Assembly (NCBI GenBank): GCA_003520455.1
Contig: DOUV01000383.1
Coordinates: 1 to 5,394 of the forward strand
Direction: 5' to 3'
From: Chloroflexota bacterium
GTDB taxonomy: Bacteria > Chloroflexota > Anaerolineae > Ardenticatenales > Ardenticatenaceae
DNA: 5,394 bases
Below are positions 1 through 5,394 of this stretch, one piece after another; position 1 is the first letter of the stretch, and each line of letters begins with the position of its first letter. The notes under the pieces were generated by a model. It did not search any database. It had not been told where the DNA came from and saw nothing but the letters and a program-made list of their open reading frames with translations. A program made the position numbers and the translations under genes.

Positions 1-2
1 CT

Positions 3-27
3 CCCCCTTCCCTGCGAGGGAAGGGGG
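3..27. repeat. Perfect C/G-tract hairpin, probable dispersed intergenic repeat
   Basis: Bases 3-13 (CCCCCTTCCCT) pair perfectly with 17-27 (AGGGAAGGGGG) around a GCG loop, giving an 11-bp stem. A G-rich tail (CTGGGGGGTTAGG) follows. There is no T-tract after the stem on the plus strand, so a classical intrinsic terminator for an upstream plus-strand gene is not well supported. The window edge hides what lies on the other side. From memory, hairpins of this kind with a GGGGGTTAGG-type tail are repeated between genes in several GC-rich genomes, including Chloroflexota. The hairpin is seen directly; its repeat status is inferred. Confidence 0.55.
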
Positions 28-51
28 CTGGGGGGTTAGGTTCTGCTGGCT

Positions 52-98
52 CCGCCACCTGCCGGACAACTCGTGCGTACACCCCGGCGTCGAGGCGG
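52..98. other. Interrupted GC-rich dyad upstream of the promoter
   Basis: CCGCC (52-56) can pair with GGCGG (94-98), and inside it GCCGG (61-65) with CCGGC (84-88), leaving an 18-nt loop and an asymmetric internal loop. It lies directly upstream of the -35 element. It could be the end of an upstream transcript or a protein-binding site, but short GC complementarity is common by chance in such DNA. Confidence 0.25.
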
Positions 99-100
99 GC

Positions 101-129
101 TTGATTCAAGGGGGATTCCGATGTATAAG
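101..129 (+). promoter_or_regulatory. Sigma70-like promoter for the FHA-hydrolase operon
   Basis: A -35-like TTGATT (101-106, 4/6 to TTGACA) is separated by exactly 17 bp from a -10-like TATAAG (124-129, 5/6 to TATAAT). Transcription would start near 136-138, giving a leader of about 220 nt before the first gene. The -35 lies inside an 11-bp palindrome, CTTGA-T-TCAAG (100-110), which could be an operator. The AT-rich -10 stands out from the GC-rich surroundings. No competing promoter of similar quality was seen between 230 and 357. Confidence 0.5.
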
Positions 130-153
130 TAGGGTGCATGCCAATTCAGTGTA

Positions 154-228
154 GCCAAAATCTGGGGGACAGCTGTGAAGCTCAACCGAGAGTGGTTCGG
201 CTGAGCTCATGTCCCTGTAGATTTTGGC
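154..228 (+). other. 75-nt long imperfect stem-loop in the 5' leader, possible structured RNA
   Basis: Four nested complementary segments share one axis: GCCAAAATCT (154-163) with AGATTTTGGC (219-228), 10 bp; GGGACA (166-171) with TGTCCC (210-215), 6 bp; AGCTCA (179-184) with TGAGCT (202-207), 6 bp; and CCGAG (186-190) with TTCGG (196-200), 4 bp plus a wobble, closing a five-base AGTGG loop. That is about 27 pairs in 75 nt, far more than expected by chance. The element begins some 17 nt after the predicted transcription start. It may be a cis-regulatory leader, a small RNA, or a palindromic mobile repeat. No T-tract follows and no clear target-site duplication flanks it. It matches no riboswitch family that I recognise. 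Confidence 0.6.
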
Positions 229-323
229 CACGCGTATCGGTCGACCCCGCTCCCTACCCATGTTGGTTTGAAGGCTGGGCCACTTCTTCCTGGTCACTTG
301 CTTCCTTCGATGTCTTCTCGACG

Positions 324-338
324 TACACCGGTGGTGTA
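324..338 (+). promoter_or_regulatory. Small dyad just upstream of the first ribosome binding site
   Basis: TACACC (324-329) and GGTGTA (333-338) form a perfect 6-bp inverted repeat around GGT, ending 8 nt before the AGGG of the Shine-Dalgarno. As RNA it would be a short hairpin next to the translation start; as DNA it could be a small operator. Only the symmetry is seen, and the function is not shown. Confidence 0.3.
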
Positions 339-346
339 ACCGCCAC

Positions 347-350
347 AGGG
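347..350 (+). promoter_or_regulatory. Shine-Dalgarno of the FHA-hydrolase gene
   Basis: AGGG ends 7 nt before the ATG at 358. An in-frame stop (TAA, 337-339) lies just upstream with no other start codon between, so this site and ATG 358 fix the beginning of the gene. Confidence 0.6.
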
Positions 351-357
351 ATGGATA

Positions 358-2043
358 ATGCAACCCTTTGGCAAACTCGTTCTCACCCGACCCGCTGAGC
401 AGGAACAAGAATTCGCGTTGGCGAAGGCCAGCGTCGCCCTCGGTCGCGCCGCCATCAACGATATTGTTCTCAACGATTCGAAGGTGTCGCGCGCCCACGC
501 CCGTATCGAATGTGGCGCGACCGGCTGCGTTTTGGTCGATCTCGACTCCGCGAATGGGACGCGCGTCAACGGTGTCGTCCTCGAACGCGCAGTCCTCACC
601 CCGGGCGACATTGTCACGCTCGGCGACAGCACCCTGCGGTTTGAGACCGCTGCGCCGCGAGTCGCACCGGATGTCACCCTCCTCCACTCGGAGGCCGATC
701 TGGAGGCGACCCTGGCTCAGGAGAGCCTGGAGGTGGCTCTGAGCGATACTCGCTCGCCTCGCCTGGCGGTGCACGTGCCGGGGAAGACGTGGGAGGTACC
801 GCTCACTGATGAAGTCCTGACCCTCGGGCGCCAGGAAGGCAACGATATCACCCTGGATCATCCGAAGGTCTCGCGCCGTCACGCGCGGATCGAACGCCGC
901 GGCGATCTCTTCATATTCCGCGACCTCGGCAGCACGAACGGTACCTGGCTCGGCGGGCAGCGGGTTGAGGAGCGTGTGCTCCAGGATGGGGATACGATCC
1001 GCATCGGGAGCGCCCAACTGGTTTTCAAGCGCGGCTTCGACTTCGAAGATCTGACCCTCGTCGAGGCGCCGCTCGCCTTTCGAGCCGGTGTCCGCCGCCC
1101 GGTGGTCATCGTGCCCGGGTTTATGGGCTCGGAGCTGTGGGCCGGGAGCGAACGCGTCTGGCCCCACGTCCGCCATTTTTTCACGCATCCCGAAATCTTT
1201 CGCCTTCCTGACGATCAACCACTCGAGGTGCGGCAATTGGTTGGCGAAGTGGTGATTGTGCCCAACCTGCTCAAGCTGGAGCAGTACAACCGGTTGGGGA
1301 ATTACCTGGAAGAAGGTCTTGGCTACGAGCGCGGCAAGGATCTGCTCGAGTTCGCCTACGATTGGCGGCAGGACGTGCGGCTGTCTGCGCGCCGCCTGGC
1401 CGAGGTGATTGACAGTTGGCCCGTCACACCCCCCATCACCCTGATTGCCCACAGCATGGGCTGTCTGGTAAGCCGGTATTACGTGGAACGCCTGGGCGGG
1501 AAAAAGAAGGTGGGGCGGCTGATCCTCTTGGGCGGTCCGCATGGTGGGGTTCCGAAAATGATCACGACCCTCCTCCTGGGACCCGATCTTCTGCCGTTTG
1601 GTCTCCTCGGCGATCGGCTGCGTGAGGTGCTGGCGAGTTTTCCCTGTACCTATCAGATTTTGCCAACCTATACCTGCACGGTTGACCAGGAGGGCCGGCA
1701 GATAAACGTCCTCACGGAGGATCTGTGGCTCGCCGAGGCGCAGCGCCCGTTTCTGCACGCGGCGCGCGAGTTTCGGCGCGAGCTTGGGACCCGATCGAGC
1801 GTGCCGTGCGTCTCCATCTTCGGTTATGGCGTCAAGACGGTCACGGGCGTCTCCGTACAGCGCGACACGCACGGACGCTGGCACAAGGTGGACCTCGCCG
1901 TCGAGAGCGGCGGGGACAACATCATCCCTGAGACGAGTGCCGTGATGCCCGGCTCGGAGATTCACCCTGTTCAGCAGTACCACGGCACGCTCTACGTTGA
2001 TAACGATGTGAAGATGCGGCTGAAGTTAGAGCTGACCCGATAG
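358..2043 (+). CDS. FHA-FHA-alpha/beta hydrolase fusion, LCAT-like lipid acyl hydrolase/acyltransferase
   Basis: This 561-residue protein has two N-terminal phosphothreonine-binding FHA domains and a C-terminal lipase-type domain. FHA1 (about 24-96) shows GR at 29-30, SRAHARI at 44-50 and SANGT at 64-68. FHA2 (about 150-225) shows LGR at 156-158, SRRHARI at 172-178 and STNGT at 192-196. The hydrolase (about 245-555) opens with VPGFMGSELW (252-261), has FAYDWRQD (332-339) as in the lecithin:cholesterol acyltransferase/PDAT group, nucleophile elbow AHSMG with Ser366, and GGPHGG (392-397). The likely triad is Ser366, Asp520 (SGGDNIIP) and His542 (QYHGTLY); His536 is the alternative histidine. 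There is no signal peptide or membrane segment, so the enzyme is predicted cytoplasmic, unlike many secreted lipases. The natural substrate cannot be read from sequence; a lipid ester is likely from the family. It is the first gene of the locus, 43 bp before the FHA-ABC gene. ATG 358 is fixed by the upstream stop and the Shine-Dalgarno. Domain calls are strong; the reaction (hydrolysis or acyl transfer) is open. Confidence 0.92.
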   Translation: MQPFGKLVLTRPAEQEQEFALAKASVALGRAAINDIVLNDSKVSRAHARIECGATGCVLVDLDSANGTRVNGVVLERAVLTPGDIVTLGDSTLRFETAAPRVAPDVTLLHSEADLEATLAQESLEVALSDTRSPRLAVHVPGKTWEVPLTDEVLTLGRQEGNDITLDHPKVSRRHARIERRGDLFIFRDLGSTNGTWLGGQRVEERVLQDGDTIRIGSAQLVFKRGFDFEDLTLVEAPLAFRAGVRRPVVIVPGFMGSELWAGSERVWPHVRHFFTHPEIFRLPDDQPLEVRQLVGEVVIVPNLLKLEQYNRLGNYLEEGLGYERGKDLLEFAYDWRQDVRLSARRLAEVIDSWPVTPPITLIAHSMGCLVSRYYVERLGGKKKVGRLILLGGPHGGVPKMITTLLLGPDLLPFGLLGDRLREVLASFPCTYQILPTYTCTVDQEGRQINVLTEDLWLAEAQRPFLHAAREFRRELGTRSSVPCVSIFGYGVKTVTGVSVQRDTHGRWHKVDLAVESGGDNIIPETSAVMPGSEIHPVQQYHGTLYVDNDVKMRLKLELTR

Positions 2044-2046
2044 CCC

Positions 2047-2064
2047 GACGGATCATACTCCGTC
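2047..2064 (+). other. Short intercistronic hairpin
   Basis: GACGGA (2047-2052) and TCCGTC (2059-2064) form a perfect 6-bp stem with a six-base loop, starting three bases after the stop of the FHA-hydrolase gene. No T-tract follows, and the strong ribosome binding site of the next gene begins 8 nt later. An mRNA-stabilising or processing hairpin within an operon is more likely than a terminator. Confidence 0.4.
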
Positions 2065-2071
2065 AGTCACC

Positions 2072-2079
2072 GAGGAGGT
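2072..2079 (+). promoter_or_regulatory. Strong Shine-Dalgarno of the FHA-ABC gene
   Basis: GAGGAGGT is a near-perfect anti-16S match with 7 nt to ATG 2087. It fixes the start and predicts efficient translation, noticeably stronger than the AGGG of the gene upstream. Confidence 0.85.
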
Positions 2080-2086
2080 ACGATCA

Positions 2087-4870
2087 ATGATCCCACCGGC
2101 CGTCCTGGAAATCCGTCACGGCGACGAGGTCCGCGAGGTCACCCTGACCGATGACCCGGTCACCATCGGACGAGCGGCGGATAGCGAGATTGTCCTCAAC
2201 GAACCCCTGGTCTCGCGCCGTCATGCTCGACTTGAATGGACCAACGGTACGTTGTCCCTCACCGATCTCGGGAGCAGCAACGGAACGCGACTCAACGATG
2301 CCAGCATCGAGCCCAAGATCGCGCGCCCGCTCAAAGACGGCGACGTGATTGAGATTGGCGGCGTCAGCATCGCGCTGAGGCTTCCCTTGACCCCGTTCGA
2401 TGCGACGCTGGTCCCAAGCTCGCTCGAACAGACGCTGGTCCCACAGGACAAGACCCTCACCCTCGCGCCGCCGGCTGCGCCCCGTCTGATTGTCACGACG
2501 ACTCAGGCGACGCGGGAAGTGTCGCTCGACCGCGAGGTCCTGACCCTCGGGCGCGATCCCTCCAACGACATCGTCGTGGAAGACCGGGTCGTCTCGCGCC
2601 GCCACGCTCAACTCCAGCGTACCTCCGGTGGCTACGAGATCGTGGATCTGGGTGGCGCGAACGGACTGACGTTCGGGGGCACGCGCGTTCCCAAGAAGGT
2701 GCTCGCCGATGGTGATGTGGTGTGGATCGCCCAAACCGTCTCGCTTACCTACAAGACGTCAGCGGATACGGTCGAAATGCCGGGGGCTCCGCAGCATCTT
2801 GACCTCCGCGGCCGTACGACCCTCACCATCGGGCGTGATCCCCAGAACGACGTCGCGCTCAACCATCCGGCGATCTCGCGCAACCACGCTCGCCTCACGC
2901 AACGGGGCGGTGCCGTGGTGATCGAAGATCTCGACTCGAGCAACGGCACCTTTGTCAACGGCGAGCGTCTGGTGGTTGGCCAGCCGCGCCCGTTGCGCCC
3001 GGGCGACACCATCCGGGTCGGGCCGGTCAAGTTCATCTTCGGGCCGGAAACGCTCCAGCAAGTGGACGAATCGCAGGACTTGCGGCTGGACGCGCTTCAC
3101 CTGAACCAGTACGTCGGCAAAGGGTTCAACCTGTTGCAGGATATCTCGCTCTCGATCTACCCGCGCGAGTTCGTCGCTATCGTCGGCGTCAGCGGTTCAG
3201 GCAAGTCGACCTTGCTCGATGCCCTCAGCGGCTTCCGGCCGGCGAGCGATGGGACCGTCCTGGTCAACGAGACCGATCTCTATCGCCACTTTGACGCCTA
3301 CCGGACCGATCTCGGCTACGTGCCGCAAGACGACATCATCCACAAGGAGCTGACCGTCTTCAAGGCGCTCGACTACGCGGCGCGCCTGCGCCTCCCGGCC
3401 GATACGACCCGTGAGGAGCGCCAGCAGCGCGTGATGGAGGTGCTGGCGACTCTCAACCTCGCCGAGCGCAAGGATATCCCGATCCACCGGCTGAGTGGCG
3501 GCCAGCGCAAGCGCGTCTCGATCGGTGTGGAGCTCTTGACCCAGCCGGGGCTCTTTTTCCTCGACGAGGCCACCTCGGCCCTCGACCCAGGGACCGAGAG
3601 CCAGATCATGCGCCTCCTACGCCAGCTGGCCGACGATGGGCAGACAGTGCTGCTCGTCACCCACGCCACCAAGAACGTGATGCTGTGCGACCAGGTCGTC
3701 TTTCTGGCCAAGGGCGGGCATCTGGCCTACTTCGGCCCGCCAGAAGAGGCTCTAGATTACTTTGGCGTCCAGGATTTCGATGCCATCTACGAGAAGCTCG
3801 AGAATGAACTGACGCCCGCGGCCTGGGGCGAGCAGTATCGCCACTCGGTGCAGTACCAGAAGTACGTGGTCGCGCGCCTGCAGGAGAAATATGGTGTCCT
3901 CCTGCAGACGCCCCAGACTGAAAAGCGCGCAGCGGGGACCGCACGCTCCTCAACCCGCAAGGGAGGGGCGCACGCTGGCGTCCGGCGGGTCTCCGCGCTG
4001 CGCCAATTCGCGATTCTCTCCGCCCGCTACCTCGACATCATCCGCCGCGACCGGCTGAACCTGGCGCTGCTCTTTCTCATCGCGCCGATTCTGGGGAGCA
4101 TGGACCTGATCGCCTGGCCGCGCGACATCTTCGATCTGACGAACGGCGATGCGACCCGCACGATGGCGATGCTCTTCCTGGCGGCGATCATCCCCTTCCT
4201 GGTCGGTGCGCTCAGCTCGATGCGCGAGATCGTGAAGGAGGCGCCGATCTACAAGCGCGAGCGCGCGGTCCTGCTGAAGATCGGCCCATACCTGGGCTCC
4301 AAGGTCTGGGTGGGGGTGCTCTTCGCACTCTACCACGCTGCGGCGCTGCTGATCCTCAAGATGATTGCGGTTGATTTCTCGCATCTGGGCGGCCAGGACA
4401 TCCTCAAGTTGTACATCACGCTGGCGCTGGCGGTGATGTCGGGCATGATGTGGGGCCTGCTCATCTCCGCCCTCGCGCCGCGCGAGGAGCAGGCGGTGCT
4501 GCTCGTCATCGTCGTCGTTGTAGTCCAGATGGTCTTCTCCGGCGGAATCCTGGAGCTTGACCAGATCGGTCGCCCCGGTGAGATCCTCGGGGATGTGACC
4601 AGCAGCAAGTGGGTCTACCAGGCGCTGGCGGCCGCGGCGCAGGTGAAGACGGGCGACTGCGAGGGGACCAGCCTGAGCGATTGCCACTTGCCGGGCATCC
4701 AGTCGTTCGCCAGCGACCCCGAGCGGCGGGTCCTCTTGAAGACCGTCGACGAGCGCTATGGGTCGGTCTTCGGAGCGGATATCTACAAGAGCTGGGCCGC
4801 GATGGGGGCGATCATGCTGGCGCTCCTGGCTCTGCTCTTTGTCTTGCAGAAGAGGAAAGATGTGGTTTAG
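2087..4870 (+). CDS. Triple-FHA ABCG-type ABC transporter (ATPase-permease fusion), Rv1747-like
   Basis: This 927-residue half-transporter has three N-terminal FHA domains. FHA1 (about 22-99) has IGR 27-29, SRRHARL 43-49 and SSNGT 63-67. FHA2 (about 150-223) has LGR 154-156 and SRRHAQL 170-176, but GANGL (190-194) replaces the usual SNGT. FHA3 (about 243-319) has IGR 248-250, SRNHARL 264-270 and SSNGT 284-288. The ATPase (about 332-560) is complete: Walker A GVSGSGKST 367-375, Q-loop Gln414, signature LSGGQRKRVSIG 469-480, Walker B ending in Asp493-Glu494, D-loop SALD 497-500 and H-loop His526. A basic linker (about 612-634) leads to an ABC2-type permease with six predicted helices near 657-677, 692-712, 742-762, 775-796, 803-822 and 904-922. 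The last loop carries Cys858 and Cys866, as ABCG outer loops often do. ATPase-before-permease order indicates an exporter acting as a dimer. The plan matches mycobacterial Rv1747 (two FHA domains, partner of kinase PknF, linked to export of cell-envelope glycolipids), with one extra FHA. The cargo here is unknown; a lipid is inferred from that relative and from the lipase-like neighbour. Confidence 0.95.
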   Translation: MIPPAVLEIRHGDEVREVTLTDDPVTIGRAADSEIVLNEPLVSRRHARLEWTNGTLSLTDLGSSNGTRLNDASIEPKIARPLKDGDVIEIGGVSIALRLPLTPFDATLVPSSLEQTLVPQDKTLTLAPPAAPRLIVTTTQATREVSLDREVLTLGRDPSNDIVVEDRVVSRRHAQLQRTSGGYEIVDLGGANGLTFGGTRVPKKVLADGDVVWIAQTVSLTYKTSADTVEMPGAPQHLDLRGRTTLTIGRDPQNDVALNHPAISRNHARLTQRGGAVVIEDLDSSNGTFVNGERLVVGQPRPLRPGDTIRVGPVKFIFGPETLQQVDESQDLRLDALHLNQYVGKGFNLLQDISLSIYPREFVAIVGVSGSGKSTLLDALSGFRPASDGTVLVNETDLYRHFDAYRTDLGYVPQDDIIHKELTVFKALDYAARLRLPADTTREERQQRVMEVLATLNLAERKDIPIHRLSGGQRKRVSIGVELLTQPGLFFLDEATSALDPGTESQIMRLLRQLADDGQTVLLVTHATKNVMLCDQVVFLAKGGHLAYFGPPEEALDYFGVQDFDAIYEKLENELTPAAWGEQYRHSVQYQKYVVARLQEKYGVLLQTPQTEKRAAGTARSSTRKGGAHAGVRRVSALRQFAILSARYLDIIRRDRLNLALLFLIAPILGSMDLIAWPRDIFDLTNGDATRTMAMLFLAAIIPFLVGALSSMREIVKEAPIYKRERAVLLKIGPYLGSKVWVGVLFALYHAAALLILKMIAVDFSHLGGQDILKLYITLALAVMSGMMWGLLISALAPREEQAVLLVIVVVVVQMVFSGGILELDQIGRPGEILGDVTSSKWVYQALAAAAQVKTGDCEGTSLSDCHLPGIQSFASDPERRVLLKTVDERYGSVFGADIYKSWAAMGAIMLALLALLFVLQKRKDVV

Positions 4871-4871
4871 G

Positions 4872-4941
4872 TGGAGACTGGAGATTAGAGAGCGGAGATC
4901 CGCCTGCTCCCAACCTCCAGTCGTGAATCTCCACGCTCAGT
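4872..4941. repeat. Degenerate 7-bp tandem repeat arranged as an inverted repeat
   Basis: Read in sevens from 4872, the gap begins TGGAGAC, TGGAGAT, TAGAGAG, CGGAGAT, then switches to pyrimidine-rich units (CTCCCAA, CCTCCAG, TCTCCAC) that are the complementary form. TGGAGATT (4879-4886) pairs perfectly with AATCTCCA (4926-4933), and ACTGGAG (4877-4883) offers an alternative pairing with CTCCAGT (4915-4921). A small GCGG-AGAT-CCGC hairpin (4892-4903) lies at the turn. This fills most of the 99-bp gap before the kinase gene. No T-tract follows, so it is not a standard intrinsic terminator. It resembles short heptamer repeat elements scattered between genes in some bacterial genomes. Confidence 0.55.
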
Positions 4942-4969
4942 CGCTTCGATTTCCAAGAATGGTTCCGTG

Positions 4970-5394
4970 ATGACTGTGCACTCCTTCGGAAGGTACGTTG
5001 TGACAAGCCGCCTGGGACGCGGTGGAATGGCCGAGGTCTATCAGGCGCATGACCCCGTGCTCGACCGCCAGGTGGCGATCAAGGTGATCCATCCCCACCT
5101 GGGCACCGAGGAGGGTTTTGGTGAGCGCTTCCGCCGCGAGGCAAGACTGGTTGCCTCGCTCCGGCACCCCCACATCGTTCAACTCCACGACTTTGGCGTG
5201 GCGGACGACCAACCCTTCATGGTGATGGAGTACCTCGAGGGCGGGACGCTAAAGGAGCGCCTGGCGCAGGAGCGCGCGCGCGGAGAAACGATATCCCTGG
5301 GCGAGATCGTGCGCCTGCTGGGACGGGTGGCCGGCGCGCTCGACTACGCCCACGCGAAGGGTGCCGTCCATCGCGATATCAAGCCGACGAACAT
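4970..5394 (+). CDS. Hanks-type Ser/Thr protein kinase, N-terminal part, cut by the window end
   Basis: The first 141 residues of a PknB-like kinase are visible, open to the last base. The kinase domain starts at about residue 9 with no N-terminal extension: glycine-rich loop GRGGMAEVY (16-24), ATP-binding lysine VAIK (Lys38), helix-C glutamate Glu57, hinge MEYLEGGTL (86-94) and catalytic loop HRDIKPTN (134-141) with Asp136, Lys138 and Asn141. All are canonical, so an active enzyme is expected. The activation loop, any membrane segment and any sensor domain lie beyond the window. It is the likely source of phosphothreonine for the FHA domains of the two upstream genes, paralleling pknF beside Rv1747. 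The start is ATG 4970; GTG 4967 directly before it is in frame and equally possible. No good Shine-Dalgarno is visible, so translation may be weak or coupled. No clear promoter is seen in the 99-bp gap, so co-transcription is plausible but unproven. Confidence 0.93.
   Translation, partial: MTVHSFGRYVVTSRLGRGGMAEVYQAHDPVLDRQVAIKVIHPHLGTEEGFGERFRREARLVASLRHPHIVQLHDFGVADDQPFMVMEYLEGGTLKERLAQERARGETISLGEIVRLLGRVAGALDYAHAKGAVHRDIKPTN

Noticed and set aside
154..228. The leader palindrome as a classical intrinsic terminator or an IS end
   Set aside because: No T-tract follows on the plus strand, no transposase fragment is nearby, and no target-site duplication is visible.
138..398. An 86-codon plus-strand open frame starting near the predicted transcription start
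   Set aside because: It runs through the long stem-loop and into the real gene, has no Shine-Dalgarno and no family resemblance. A leader peptide cannot be excluded but is not supported.
106..1983. A 625-codon minus-strand open frame opposite the FHA-hydrolase gene
   Set aside because: Its translation shows no recognisable domain and has the H/R/D/A-rich composition of an antisense shadow in GC-rich DNA. The plus strand carries clear FHA and hydrolase motifs with a ribosome binding site.
2084..2734. A 216-codon minus-strand open frame opposite the first FHA domains of the transporter
   Set aside because: It mirrors well-supported FHA coding sequence and has no motif of its own.
3950..4687. 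A 245-codon minus-strand open frame opposite the permease domain
   Set aside because: The composition (H, R, D, Q rich) is the complement of hydrophobic membrane codons; it has no domain of its own.
4609..4926. A 105-codon plus-strand open frame overlapping the end of the transporter
   Set aside because: It is a shifted-frame shadow. The real frame continues with the expected last membrane helix and stops at 4870.
1..5394. CRISPR array, tRNA, rRNA, integrase or phage genes
   Set aside because: No regularly spaced identical repeats, tRNA- or rRNA-like sequence, or recombinase motifs were seen on either strand.

Overview
The window holds three consecutive plus-strand genes, read as one phospho-signalling locus. 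The base composition is GC-rich. A GC-rich bacterium with Hanks-type Ser/Thr kinases, FHA domains fused to effector domains, and intergenic heptamer and C/G-tract hairpin repeats suggests Chloroflexota. This assignment rests on style, not a marker gene, and an actinobacterium or a related lineage remains possible.

Layout. Bases 1-357 hold no convincing gene. They contain a perfect C/G-tract hairpin (3-27), a weaker GC dyad (52-98), a good sigma70-like promoter (TTGATT, 17 bp, TATAAG; 101-129), a 75-nt imperfect stem-loop (154-228) that would lie near the 5' end of the transcript, and a small dyad (324-338) just upstream of the first ribosome binding site. Gene 1 (358-2043) encodes two FHA domains fused to an LCAT-like alpha/beta hydrolase. 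After a 43-bp gap with a strong Shine-Dalgarno, gene 2 (2087-4870) encodes three FHA domains fused to an ABCG-type half-transporter (ATPase, then about six membrane segments). A 99-bp gap with a degenerate 7-bp repeat arranged as an inverted repeat follows. Gene 3 (4970 to the window end) is the N-terminal part of a Hanks-type Ser/Thr protein kinase, cut by the window at HRDIKPTN.

How the genes may work together. Gene 2 has the plan of mycobacterial Rv1747, an FHA-FHA-ABC exporter encoded beside its kinase PknF and controlled by phosphothreonines in its linker. Here there are three FHA domains, and a second FHA protein, a predicted lipid acyl hydrolase or acyltransferase, sits immediately upstream. 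All five FHA domains are followed by a short acidic-x-Thr-Leu/Val motif, and two linker threonines align between the two proteins. The inferred model is a kinase-controlled assembly in which a cytoplasmic lipid-modifying enzyme and a lipid-type exporter are brought together by phosphothreonine-FHA contacts. The domain calls are strong; the shared pathway and the substrate are inference.
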